A stretch of 64,000 nt of DNA from JAWXBK01 sp040878185 (GTDB lineage Bacteria; Pseudomonadota; Alphaproteobacteria; Dongiales; Dongiaceae): the NCBI GenBank assembly GCA_040878185.1, contig JBBDMS010000015.1, forward strand, positions 1 to 64,000, given 5' to 3'. The translations under genes and the position numbers were made by a program. Numbering within the stretch: position 1 is the stretch's first letter; every line of letters begins with the position of its first letter. Under the pieces are notes generated by a model. The model was not told the DNA's origin and searched no databases. It worked only from the letters and a program-made list of their open reading frames with translations. Positions 1-7,797 of this stretch are shown here, in pieces.

Positions 1-318
1 GGGGGCATCGATGATCACATAGTCGCGCTTCTGGGTCTTGAACCAGATCTGCGCAGTATCGATCGTGATGCCCTGGTCGCGCTCGGACTGGAACGCATCC
101 ATCAGGAAGGCCCATTCGAACGGCATGCCGCGCCGCTCGCACATTGCCTTGATCGCATCGAGCTTGCCATCCGGCAACGAGCCGGTGTCGTTGAACAGCC
201 GGCCGACCAGGGTCGACTTGCCGTGATCGACATGGCCCACAATGACGATGCGGAGCTGTTCGCGCATGCCACGAACGACGGGCGGCTGGGTGGCGGCACC
301 GACAGGGATCTGGTTCAT
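1..318 (-). CDS. cysN: Sulfate adenylyltransferase subunit 1 (CysN GTPase), 5' part only
   Basis: GTPase subunit of ATP sulfurylase. GTP hydrolysis drives adenylation of sulfate by CysD to give APS for cysteine synthesis. The translation opens MNQIPVGAA and shows the G1 loop GHVDHGKST near residues 27-35, the switch region RDQGITID and the beginning of the DxPG motif (DAP) where the window ends. The rest of the gene, about three quarters or more, lies outside, so it cannot be told whether a CysC (APS kinase) domain is fused at the C-terminus. The start lies 5 bp after the cysD stop, so the two are one operon in the usual cysD-cysN order. Confidence 0.93.
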   Translation of the reverse strand, partial: MNQIPVGAATQPPVVRGMREQLRIVIVGHVDHGKSTLVGRLFNDTGSLPDGKLDAIKAMCERRGMPFEWAFLMDAFQSERDQGITIDTAQIWFKTQKRDYVIIDAP

Positions 319-323
319 GGCGC

Positions 324-1118
324 TTACATATACCCGGCAGCCCGAAGCCGCTCGAACGCGTCTTCGGTTTCGCGGTCCATCGCACGGCCGGCCCGCTCGG
401 GTGCGGTCGTCGATTCCAGTTCGGCGATGATTTCGGCGATCGTCTTGGCCTCGCTCTCGATCGGCGAGGTGATGTCCTGGTCGCCGAGCGAACGGTATCG
501 CTTGCCGCCCTTCGAATAATAGAGATCGACCACCGGGATATCCTCGCGCTGGATGTAGCGCCAGATGTCGAGCTCGGTCCAATGCAGCAGCGGATGCACC
601 CGCAGATGCGTACCGGCCGGCAGGCTGGTGTTGAAATGATCCCAGAATTCCGGCGGCTGATCACGGAAATCCCAGCTTCCGGTATCGCCGCGCGGGCTGA
701 AATATCGTTCCTTCGCGCGCACGCTCTCTTCGTCGCGCCGGATGCCGGCGATGATGCCGTTGAATTTATGCTTGGCGATGGCGTCGCGCAGACCCAGCGT
801 CTTGCGCGCCGCCGACCGGGCCGCCGGCGGCAGCGACGGGTCGGTCGCCTCGACCGGAGGGCATTCCTCGCGAATGAAATTGAGCTCCCATTCCTTCACG
901 AAGCGATCACGGAAGGCATACATCTCGGGGAACTTCTTCTGGGTATCGATATGCATGGCCGGAAACGGCACGCGGCCGAAAAAGGCCTTGCGCGCCAGCC
1001 AGATCATCACGTTCGAATCCTTGCCTAGCGACCAGAGCATGGCGAGGCGATCGATCCGCGCGAAAGCCTCGCGGAAGATGTAGACGCTCTGCGATTCGAG
1101 CTGCTCGAGATGGTCCAT
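324..1118 (-). CDS. cysD: Sulfate adenylyltransferase subunit 2 (CysD)
   Basis: Catalytic subunit of the heterodimeric ATP sulfurylase (ATP + sulfate to APS + PPi). It is a 264-residue PP-loop ATPase with the nucleotide loop SLGKDSNVM at residues 30-38 and the family block GIRRDEESVRAKER near 125-138. The open frame extends 39 codons further upstream, but that part is Arg/Pro-rich and non-homologous. The protein proper begins MDHLEQLESQS, as family members do, so the start at 1118 is preferred. It is shorter than the roughly 300-residue E. coli enzyme because a loop before the C-terminal segment is reduced, as in compact CysD/NodP forms. It is followed after 5 bp by cysN. Confidence 0.93.
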   Translation of the reverse strand: MDHLEQLESQSVYIFREAFARIDRLAMLWSLGKDSNVMIWLARKAFFGRVPFPAMHIDTQKKFPEMYAFRDRFVKEWELNFIREECPPVEATDPSLPPAARSAARKTLGLRDAIAKHKFNGIIAGIRRDEESVRAKERYFSPRGDTGSWDFRDQPPEFWDHFNTSLPAGTHLRVHPLLHWTELDIWRYIQREDIPVVDLYYSKGGKRYRSLGDQDITSPIESEAKTIAEIIAELESTTAPERAGRAMDRETEDAFERLRAAGYM

Positions 1119-1241
1119 GTTTCTCGTGGGATCGTGCGACGTGGGTATGGTTGGCGAGGTCCGCCGGATCGGCCGGGACGACGATTGCCGGGCCTCGACA
1201 GGACCGGGGACCCGGGCGTGTACCGCCTCAGCCAAGGGAAA

Positions 1242-1643
1242 TCAACCGATTTTACCGGAGCTTGCCCGCCTCTCAGTCCGACCGGGGCGCTGCCACTCGA
1301 AGACGACGATCACGCAACCCGGCCCGGTCCATGAATTGTGCCAGGTGCCGCCGTCATAGCTGACGAAATCGCCGGCGCGGAACACCGTGCCGTCGGAATC
1401 GGTCAGCTCCCCCTCGACGATCAGGAATTCTTCCATGCCCGGATGGTTGTGCGGGATCGTCACCGCGCCCGGCGCCATGCGCATCAGATAACAGCCCTGG
1501 CCCGTTTTCCGGTCGTAACTGATCGGCAACCATTCCATTTCGGGCTGCGGAGGCCCCTCGAGATCGTATTCGAGAAAGGCCCGCTCCGAGCGGCGAATCA
1601 CCTGCCGGCCCGGTAGGTTCCGATTTCCACGTTCGTCATCCAT
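1242..1643 (-). CDS. Small cupin-domain protein
   Basis: A 133-residue single-domain cupin of unknown substrate. The first cupin motif is visible as PHNHPGMEEFLIVEGE, with likely metal ligands His65, His67 and Glu71. The second motif contributes His102 (GGTWHNSW). Such proteins resemble the ChrR/anti-sigma cupin class or small metal-dependent dioxygenases and isomerases, and nothing here separates these. The start is set by a strong ribosome binding site (GGGAGGTG) just before the ATG at 1643. The longer open frame to 1766 lacks such support. It is transcribed divergently from the MNIO gene at 1912, so the two may share a control region. Confidence 0.75.
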   Translation of the reverse strand: MDDERGNRNLPGRQVIRRSERAFLEYDLEGPPQPEMEWLPISYDRKTGQGCYLMRMAPGAVTIPHNHPGMEEFLIVEGELTDSDGTVFRAGDFVSYDGGTWHNSWTGPGCVIVVFEWQRPGRTERRASSGKIG

Positions 1644-1911
1644 ATCCAGCACCTCCCTGCCGACAGAAGGGCCATTATCGCGCGAACCGCCCGAAATGGC
1701 TCGCCACTTCGTTCCAACGGCGTAACTTTCAGGCGTTCGCCTTCGAACATCGACAGAGCCGGTCATGCCGCGTCATTGCCGGCGACCCGAGCCGGACCAA
1801 GCTCCCGGAAACGGTACCGGGGGAGGACCCGTCCTGCGGATTTTGCGGCAAGGGGAATTCCTCACGATAATCGCCTCGGCAAGCCAAGGCAGTGGAGATC
1901 GATCTCATCCC

Positions 1912-2796
1912 ATGACGGACCCGACTGCCCCTGCGACCGCTCCGACCGACGGCCCCGGCCTCCCCCCGCTCGGTTTCGGCCTCGGCCTTCGCACCGACCA
2001 TTACGCCGCGGTCGATCGCGACCGGCCGACCGGGATCGACTGGCTCGAGATCATCTCGGAAAACTACATGGTGCCGGGCGGACGCCCGCTGCACTGGCTC
2101 GATCGCATTCGCGCGCATTATCCCGTCGTCATGCACGGTGTATCTCTGTCGATCGGTTCGACCGATCCACTCGACGGCGCCTATCTCGACCGGCTGGCTG
2201 AACTCGCGGCGCGCGTCGAGCCGGCCTGGATTTCCGATCATCTCTGCTGGACCGGCGTCGGCGGGATCAACATCCACGACCTGCTGCCGTTGCCGTACAC
2301 CGAAGAAGCGCTCGACCATGTCGTGCGCCGGGTCGGGCAGGTTCAGGAGAAACTCGGTCGCCGTATTTTGCTCGAGAACGTCTCGACCTATGTTTCGTTC
2401 GCCGAATCTGCGGTTCCGGAATGGGAGTTCCTCGCCGAGATTGCGCGCCGCGCCGATTGCCTGATTCTGCTCGACATCAACAACATCCATGTCAGCGGCT
2501 TCAATAACGGGTTCGATCCGGCGGTCTACATCGATAATATGCCCGCCGATCGCGTGCAGCAGTTTCATCTTGCCGGCCATGACGATTGCGGCACGCATAT
2601 CATCGACACGCACGATCACGCCGTCGTCGAAGCGGTCTGGGATCTCTATGCCAGAGCCGTACGCCGGTTCGGGCCGATTTCGACCATGATCGAGCGCGAC
2701 GACCGCATCCCGCCTTTGCCCGAGTTGCTGGCGGAGCTCGATCGCGCGCGCGAGATCGCCGGCATAATTCGGGCCGAGCAAGGGGCTGCAGCATGA
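1912..2796 (+). CDS. MNIO-family (DUF692) multinuclear iron oxygenase, copy 1
   Basis: A TIM-barrel enzyme of the DUF692/MNIO family (MbnB, TglH, bufferin maturases), whose members oxidise cysteine or related residues of a ribosomal peptide using two or three iron ions. The 294 residues are full length. Candidate ligands are all present: His75 (MHGVSLS), His110 (ISDH), Glu155 (LLENVSTY), Asp188/Asn190 (LLDINNIH), His219 and His223 (FHLAGHD), His236 and Glu261. The start at 1912 (MTDPTAP) is preferred because the 49-residue upstream extension looks random. The ATG of the DUF2063 partner overlaps its stop. No precursor peptide gene was found directly upstream, unlike the second MNIO at 5520. 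Confidence 0.9.
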   Translation: MTDPTAPATAPTDGPGLPPLGFGLGLRTDHYAAVDRDRPTGIDWLEIISENYMVPGGRPLHWLDRIRAHYPVVMHGVSLSIGSTDPLDGAYLDRLAELAARVEPAWISDHLCWTGVGGINIHDLLPLPYTEEALDHVVRRVGQVQEKLGRRILLENVSTYVSFAESAVPEWEFLAEIARRADCLILLDINNIHVSGFNNGFDPAVYIDNMPADRVQQFHLAGHDDCGTHIIDTHDHAVVEAVWDLYARAVRRFGPISTMIERDDRIPPLPELLAELDRAREIAGIIRAEQGAAA

Positions 2797-3593
2797 CGTC
2801 GCTCGCCCGACTGCAGCAGGATTTTGCCGATTTCCTGCACGACCGGCCAAGCGACATCCGCGCGCAGGTCACCGGCGGACCGAATGCCGGTCTCGACACG
2901 CTGCTCGGCATCTACCGCAACGCCTATACCGTGCGGCTGGTCGGGATCCTGCGCGACGAGTTCGCGACGCTGCGAGCGCTGGTCGGCGATCGGGCATTCG
3001 ACCGGATCGCGCGCGCCTATCTCGCGGCGCATCCGTCGACCTATTTCTCGGTGCGGTGGATCGGCATTGGTCTCGCGGACTATCTCGCGACGGCCGATCC
3101 ATGGCGGGCGGATATGTCGCTGGCACAGATCGCGCAAATCGAATGGGCGCAGACAATGGCATTCGACGCGGCGGATCGGCCGCTCGTTTCGCGCGCCGAC
3201 CTTGCAGTCGTTCCGCCGACCGGCTGGCCAGGCCTCATCCTGACGTTGCATCCATCGGTGCAGATTCTGTCGGTGTCGCCCGATCTGTTTGCGATCTGGA
3301 ACCGGATCGCACAGGGCGAACCGGCGGATGCCAAACCGGCAACAGTCGCGGCCCGGGCGCCGCATCTGGTCTGGCGGATCGGTCTCGATGTGAAGCTGCG
3401 TCCGATCGAACCCGACGAGGCGGCCGCGCTCGACGCGGTGGCAACGGGCCAGACCTTTGCCGATATTTGCGAACTGCTGGCCGGCCATGTGGGCCCCGAC
3501 CGCGCGGCCATGCGCGCCGCGACATTGCTGGAGCGCTGGGTTTCGACCGACATGATCGGGCGCGTCGAGTTTCCGACCGACATGTCGAGCTGA
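2793..3593 (+). CDS. DUF2063 partner protein of the first MNIO enzyme
   Basis: A 266-residue protein of the DUF2063 family, often labelled putative DNA-binding domain and now regarded as the precursor-binding partner (BufC/HvfC-like) of MNIO enzymes. The N-terminal helical domain shows the recurring pattern LLGIYRNAYTVRL, then FATLRALVGD and a proline-containing AAHPSTYFSVRW segment. The C-terminal half is the variable domain. Translation is coupled to the MNIO gene by an ATGA overlap at 2793-2796, as in bona fide MNIO systems. The next gene, a secreted metallopeptidase, starts only 7 bp after its stop. It is a paralogue of the protein at 6376. Confidence 0.85.
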   Translation: MTSLARLQQDFADFLHDRPSDIRAQVTGGPNAGLDTLLGIYRNAYTVRLVGILRDEFATLRALVGDRAFDRIARAYLAAHPSTYFSVRWIGIGLADYLATADPWRADMSLAQIAQIEWAQTMAFDAADRPLVSRADLAVVPPTGWPGLILTLHPSVQILSVSPDLFAIWNRIAQGEPADAKPATVAARAPHLVWRIGLDVKLRPIEPDEAAALDAVATGQTFADICELLAGHVGPDRAAMRAATLLERWVSTDMIGRVEFPTDMSS

Positions 3594-3600
3594 CCGGCGG

Positions 3601-5079
3601 ATGGTTGCCCGGCGGATGGTCGATGCGCGCCGGGCATCCCTGTGCGTCGCGCTGTCTGCCGCCCTCCTGCTCTGGCGATCCGCCGATGCCGGCGCCGCGG
3701 AATGCCGATACGATGTCGTGCCGGGCGATGCGGTCGCAACCGAGATTCATATAACGATCGATTGCGACGGTGGCTTACCGGAACGGTTCGTCATGAGGAA
3801 CGGTGCCGGCGCCGCATGGGCCGGCGACATGACACTGGCCGACGGCAGCAGCATTGCGCCCGAGGACGCAGGCTGGACGGTTCCCGCCGATCGTCGCGCC
3901 GGCAGCCTCACGTACAGCGTGCCGTTGCGGGCGATGGCCGAGGCCAACCGGAGTTACGAGGTCGCGCTCGCATCAGGCGGATCGGTCCTCGCCTCGCCCG
4001 ATGCCTGGCTTGCGGTGCCGGAGCCCGCCGGCGATTGGACGCTGGCGATTGCATTCGAACCGCCCGACGACGGCGACGTCGCAACGGCGCTGCCAAGGTC
4101 TCATGGCAGGCATCGCATTGCGGCCCGGTCGATCGCGCGCACCGGCCCGATCGTGTTCGGGCAATTCTATCGCCTGTCGATGACGATGCCGGCACCGAAC
4201 GCGCTCGATCGCGGCGACGGGGCCACGACCAGCATCGACCTCGTCATTCTCGACGGCGTCGACGAAGCCGACGCGCTGGCCTGGGCCGGCTGGGTCGACC
4301 GGTCGGGCCATGCTGTGGCCGAGTTCTGGCGCGGCTTCCCGGTCGAGCGCCCGCTGGTCGTGCTGGTGCCGGTCGAGGGGGTCGGCGTGCCCTATGGTCG
4401 CGTCGTCTCGGTCGGCGGCCTCGCGGCGATGATCCTGGTCGGCAAAGAAACGCCGGCGGCCGATCTCTATCAGGACTGGGTTCTCATTCACGAGCTGCTG
4501 CATCTCGGCACGCCCTATGCAAGGGACACCGGCCCCTGGCTCAACGAGGGGATCGCCACCTTGTACGAACCGGTGGTGCGTGCCCGCGCCGGCTGGAAGT
4601 CGACCGACGAGGTCTGGCGCGAATGGATCGAGTGGATGCCGAACGGCCTGCGCACCCTCGGACCGGTCGGGCTCGAAGAGGCGCGTGGCGGGGGCGTCTA
4701 CTGGGGCGGCGCGCTGTTTCTGCTGCTGGCCGAGATCGAGGTGCGCGAGCGCACCGGCCTCCGGCTCGGCGTCGAGGATTGTCTTCGCGCGGTGCGCAAC
4801 GAAGGCGGCACGATCGGGGAAATCTGGCCGACGGCGAAGATCCTCGAGCGTTGCGACGCGGCGCTCGGCGGCAGCACTCTCGCCGATCTCGCGGCCCGGC
4901 ATCTCGGCCCCGGTGAGCCGCCCGATCTGGCGGCGTTATGGGGGCGACTGGGTGTCTCCCTGAATCCCGACGGCAGCATCGCGTATGACGATGCGGCGCC
5001 GCTGGCGGCGGTGCGCGATGCCATCCTCAGCGGCGGGCCGGAAGCGCGCTGGGCGCCGGTTCCGATCGGCGAACCGTGA
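3601..5079 (+). CDS. Secreted HExxH (gluzincin-like) metallopeptidase
   Basis: A 492-residue exported protein with an N-terminal signal sequence (positive MVARRMVDARR, hydrophobic LCVALSAALLLW, small residues ADAGAA near 29-33). The zinc site is HELLH at 297-301, followed after 14 residues by the NEG motif with Glu316 (WLNEG), the arrangement of gluzincin peptidases of the M1/M61 type but with a shorter spacer. The first 200 residues look like a beta-rich domain comparable to the M61 N-terminal region. An alternative start is 3616. It lies 7 bp after the DUF2063 gene, so it is almost certainly cotranscribed with the first MNIO pair. Whether it processes a RiPP is inference only. Confidence 0.75.
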   Translation: MVARRMVDARRASLCVALSAALLLWRSADAGAAECRYDVVPGDAVATEIHITIDCDGGLPERFVMRNGAGAAWAGDMTLADGSSIAPEDAGWTVPADRRAGSLTYSVPLRAMAEANRSYEVALASGGSVLASPDAWLAVPEPAGDWTLAIAFEPPDDGDVATALPRSHGRHRIAARSIARTGPIVFGQFYRLSMTMPAPNALDRGDGATTSIDLVILDGVDEADALAWAGWVDRSGHAVAEFWRGFPVERPLVVLVPVEGVGVPYGRVVSVGGLAAMILVGKETPAADLYQDWVLIHELLHLGTPYARDTGPWLNEGIATLYEPVVRARAGWKSTDEVWREWIEWMPNGLRTLGPVGLEEARGGGVYWGGALFLLLAEIEVRERTGLRLGVEDCLRAVRNEGGTIGEIWPTAKILERCDAALGGSTLADLAARHLGPGEPPDLAALWGRLGVSLNPDGSIAYDDAAPLAAVRDAILSGGPEARWAPVPIGEP

Positions 5080-5155
5080 TCGCATCCGGCGCGACGCCGG
5101 CCCTTCGGCCATTGCGAAAGCATTGGTTCGTTCCCATTCCTCATGAGTGTGAAAT

Positions 5156-5177
5156 CCGGACGGCGGGTCGCGTCCGG
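5156..5177 (+). promoter_or_regulatory. Perfect 7-bp inverted repeat upstream of the bufferin precursor
   Basis: CCGGACG at 5156-5162 is repeated inverted as CGTCCGG at 5171-5177 with an 8-base loop. It lies 63 bp before the precursor start, in the 161-bp gap after the metallopeptidase gene. It could be an operator, a small terminator hairpin, or chance in GC-rich DNA. There is no T-run after it, so termination is the least likely reading. Confidence 0.3.
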
Positions 5178-5240
5178 TTACGCTAGGATACTGCTGTGCC
5201 GGCTGGCCGCCGGCGGGTTTGCCCCCACGAGGAGATCGCC

Positions 5241-5492
5241 ATGAAAAATCCGTTTCTGATTGCAACCGCCATCGGCACCGCCCTCGCCCTCTCGCCGCTC
5301 GCGCCCATCGCGGGCGCCGCCGACAACGAGAAATGTTTCGGCGTCGCCGCCGCGGGCAAGAACGATTGCCAGACCGCGACCAGTTCCTGCGCCGGCACGT
5401 CGACGGCAGACAGTCAGGGCGACGCGTGGATCTATGTGCCGGCCGGCACCTGCGAGAAGATCGCGGGCGGCAGTCTCGAACCGAAGGCCTGA
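5241..5492 (+). CDS. bufA: Bufferin-type precursor peptide (DUF2282, BufA1-like)
   Basis: An 83-residue exported precursor of the DUF2282 family, known as the bufferin RiPP/metallophore precursors that bind copper in the periplasm after MNIO modification. It has a signal peptide (MKNPFLIATAIGTALALSPL then AGA/ADNE, likely cleavage near residue 26) and four cysteines in the mature part: Cys32 (EKCFGVA), Cys43 (NDCQ), Cys50 (SSCAG) and Cys71 (GTCEK). The KCFGV, KNDCQ and PAGTCEKI segments are family hallmarks. The start is fixed by a GAGGAGATCGCC ribosome site. The MNIO gene follows 27 bp later. Confidence 0.9.
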   Translation: MKNPFLIATAIGTALALSPLAPIAGAADNEKCFGVAAAGKNDCQTATSSCAGTSTADSQGDAWIYVPAGTCEKIAGGSLEPKA

Positions 5493-5519
5493 TATTCGCC
5501 GCATGCAAACGAGCGTCCG

Positions 5520-6395
5520 ATGACGGACCCGCGATACGCAGCCGCGGCGATTCCCCCGCAGGCCGGCATCGGGCTTCGTCACCCGCATCATCGTGCGATG
5601 GCCGAGATCAGGCCGCCGGTTTCCTGGCTCGAGGTCCATAGCGAAAATTTTATGCGCGGCGGTCCGCCGCTCGGCCTGCTGACCGATCTGCGCCGCGATT
5701 ATCCCGTCAGCCTGCATGGCGTCGGCCTGTCGCTCGGCAGCGCCGAACCGATCGACAAGACGCATCTCGCCCGTCTGAAGGCACTGACCGACCGGATCGA
5801 ACCGGGCCTCGTCTCCGAGCATGTGTCGTGGAGTATCGCGGACGGCACGTACCTGAACGACCTGCTGCCGCTGCCCTATACCGCAGAGGCGCTCGATGCG
5901 CTCGTCGCCAACATCGATCGTGCGCAGAATGCGCTCGGGCGCACGATCCTGATCGAGAATCCCTCGACCTATCTGCAGTTCGCGGATTCCGAAATGGACG
6001 AGGCATGCTTCATCGTGGAGGCGCTGCGCCGAAGCGGCTGCGGCCTGCTGCTCGATGTGAACAATGTCTTCGTCAGCGCGCGCAATCACGGCTTCGATGC
6101 CGCCGCCTATATCGCGGCGATGCCTGCCGACCGGATCGGTGAAATTCACCTGGCCGGACACAGCCTGCGGACGATCCGCGGGATCGAATTGCGGATCGAC
6201 GATCACGCCTCGGCAGTCTGCGACGATGTCTGGTCGCTCTATCGCGGCATCGTGGAGAAGGAAGGCCCGATCCCGACCCTGATCGAATGGGATGCCAAAA
6301 TCCCGCCGCTCGACACGCTCATCGCCGAAGCCGGGAAGGCGCAGCATATGTTGGGCAGGATATGCGAGACGGTTGATGACGCCCACGCTGCGTGA
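5520..6395 (+). CDS. bufB: MNIO-family (DUF692) bufferin maturase
   Basis: A 291-residue iron-dependent oxygenase that modifies cysteines of the precursor encoded just upstream. Family-conserved candidate ligands are seen at His66 (LHGVGLS), His101 (SEHVSW), Glu146 (LIENPSTY), Asp179/Asn181 (LLDVNNVF), His210 and His214 (IHLAGHS), Asp228/His229 (RIDDHA) and Glu256. It is clearly paralogous to the enzyme at 1912 but diverged outside the motifs, so this is not a recent duplication. Its last 20 bases overlap the DUF2063 gene. The order precursor-MNIO-DUF2063 is the standard bufferin operon. Confidence 0.92.
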   Translation: MTDPRYAAAAIPPQAGIGLRHPHHRAMAEIRPPVSWLEVHSENFMRGGPPLGLLTDLRRDYPVSLHGVGLSLGSAEPIDKTHLARLKALTDRIEPGLVSEHVSWSIADGTYLNDLLPLPYTAEALDALVANIDRAQNALGRTILIENPSTYLQFADSEMDEACFIVEALRRSGCGLLLDVNNVFVSARNHGFDAAAYIAAMPADRIGEIHLAGHSLRTIRGIELRIDDHASAVCDDVWSLYRGIVEKEGPIPTLIEWDAKIPPLDTLIAEAGKAQHMLGRICETVDDAHAA

Positions 6396-7170
6396 ACTGC
6401 AATCCCGCTTTACGGCGGCGCTGCTGGGCGGCGACCTGGAATCGATCGCGCCGTACGTTCAGACCGATCCCCTGGCGGCAGTCGAACGGCTGCATATCTA
6501 TCGAAACCATACGCGGATCAGCCTCGCAGCGGCACTGGCCGACAATTTTCCGGTCACCCGCCGCTTGGTCGGAGGCGAATTTTTCGAGGCGACTGCCAAA
6601 CGGTTCGTCGCCGCACATCCGCCGAGCGAACCCTGCCTCACCGCCTATGGCGCAGGGTTTCCGGATTTTCTTACGCGGTTCGAGCCGGCGCGCACCTTGC
6701 CGTATCTGGCAGATGTCGCTCGGCTCGAATGGCTGCGCATCGACGTTACCTACACCGCGCCGGACCGCGCGCTCGATCTTGCGGCGCTCGGCGCTTTGTC
6801 GCCCGTCGTGCAGGAAACGCTGACTCTCGCGCTGGGACAAAGCGTGCGCCTGCAGGCCTCGCTTTACCCGGTGGACCGGATCTGGCACGCCAACCAGGAA
6901 CCCGATGTGCCGGCGATCGATTTGAACGAGGGCGGCTGCCGGTTGCTGATCTGGGCGAACGCCGATGGCTGCCGCATCGAGCGACTGACCCCGGGCGCTC
7001 ATGCGTTCTTCGATTCCGCAAGCCGGGGTCGAACATTGGCACAGGCCGTGGAAGACGCGCTCACGGCCGACCGATCATTCGATCTGGGTCTCGCGTTCGC
7101 GACGCATCGCTCGACGGGCGCGCTCGCCGACACGATTGGCGCCACATCTGCACACGAGGGAAACCGATGA
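6376..7170 (+). CDS. bufC: DUF2063 bufferin partner protein (BufC-like)
   Basis: A 264-residue member of the DUF2063 family, thought to hold the precursor for the MNIO enzyme. The N-terminal helical domain carries the family patterns HIYRNHTRISLAAALADNFP and RRLVGGEFF, then AHPPSEPCLTAYG. The start MTPTLRELQ at 6376 lies inside the 3' end of bufB, giving a 20-bp overlap and translational coupling. Its stop overlaps an ATG (ATGA, 7167-7170) that opens a further reading frame soon lost in AT-rich DNA, suggesting that the operon once continued. Confidence 0.88.
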   Translation: MTPTLRELQSRFTAALLGGDLESIAPYVQTDPLAAVERLHIYRNHTRISLAAALADNFPVTRRLVGGEFFEATAKRFVAAHPPSEPCLTAYGAGFPDFLTRFEPARTLPYLADVARLEWLRIDVTYTAPDRALDLAALGALSPVVQETLTLALGQSVRLQASLYPVDRIWHANQEPDVPAIDLNEGGCRLLIWANADGCRIERLTPGAHAFFDSASRGRTLAQAVEDALTADRSFDLGLAFATHRSTGALADTIGATSAHEGNR

Positions 7171-7280
7171 AAACGACATCGGCTATTCAGCAGCTACTAT
7201 CTAGAGCACCGCGTGAAGCTAACCCGCTTTTCTTAATTGCAATTGTCGCTGCTTTAAAAAACCCAACATACGCAACATAG
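7167..7280 (+). pseudogene. Possible 5' remnant of a fourth bufferin-operon gene
   Basis: An ATG overlapping the bufC stop (ATGA) opens a 37-codon frame beginning MKTTSAIQQLLSRA. The base composition drops sharply after roughly codon 12, and the frame ends at 7280 inside the convergent minus-strand gene. Bufferin operons often carry a DoxX-family membrane protein at this place. The short fragment is compatible with the first residues of such a gene but too short to prove it. I read it as the stump of a coupled gene removed when the AT-rich island was inserted. Confidence 0.3.
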
Positions 7281-7797
7281 AATCATCATAGTTTGACGTT
7301 CCCACTTTGTGTTCGAGTTGCTCCAACACGTAATCTCGGAAACTAAGAATCTCGATATTGAAGATTCTTTTCAAACATGTCGATTCATATGGGATTGATC
7401 TCTGCGATCCCCCTTCGTTTTCAACGAGAATCCAACAAACCCAAACCCGCCGGACCTTAAGTGGATCAAAGCCTACCTTTCGGTAAACTGCCTCTATTTT
7501 ATCAAAGTAGTTCTTTTGCCGCTCAACATCAGTCCTTCCGTCCGTCGCACCGGGTCGGTCTGCAGGTTTACCGAAGAATTTCTTCTCAAATTTGGGCGCT
7601 AAATCGTCGATTGTTGGACACCACCTCTCACGGTGCGTAACCCCAATTTCAATATGAAACTGCGCTTGACTACCGATCTGATAGGCGAGCAAATCAAGCT
7701 GCCGGTTATTGCCGTTATCAACCTTTTGATCGCTAAGCGTGAAGCAGTTCTGACACAACCGATAGTATGCTTCAACTATATGCTCTGCAGCGTTCAT
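7219..7797 (-). CDS. Hypothetical protein in an AT-rich island
   Basis: A 192-residue protein I do not recognise. Codon use and composition are strikingly AT-rich compared with every neighbour, which argues for horizontal acquisition. It has a good ribosome site (AAGGTGG, 6 bp before the ATG at 7797). A segment near residues 32-52, RQLDLLAYQIG followed by QFHIEIGVTH, has the D-x(n)-E-x-G pattern on two predicted beta strands and is loosely reminiscent of PD-(D/E)xK nuclease folds, although the usual lysine is glycine here. No partner gene is recognisable. It is convergent with the bufferin operon and separates it from the aldehyde dehydrogenase. Confidence 0.65.
   Translation of the reverse strand: MNAAEHIVEAYYRLCQNCFTLSDQKVDNGNNRQLDLLAYQIGSQAQFHIEIGVTHRERWCPTIDDLAPKFEKKFFGKPADRPGATDGRTDVERQKNYFDKIEAVYRKVGFDPLKVRRVWVCWILVENEGGSQRSIPYESTCLKRIFNIEILSFRDYVLEQLEHKVGTSNYDDSMLRMLGFLKQRQLQLRKAG

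Noticed and set aside
5178..6386. 402-codon open frame on the - strand over the bufferin genes
   Set aside because: Antisense to bufA and bufB, both of which have strong family motifs; no homology-like pattern in the antisense frame.
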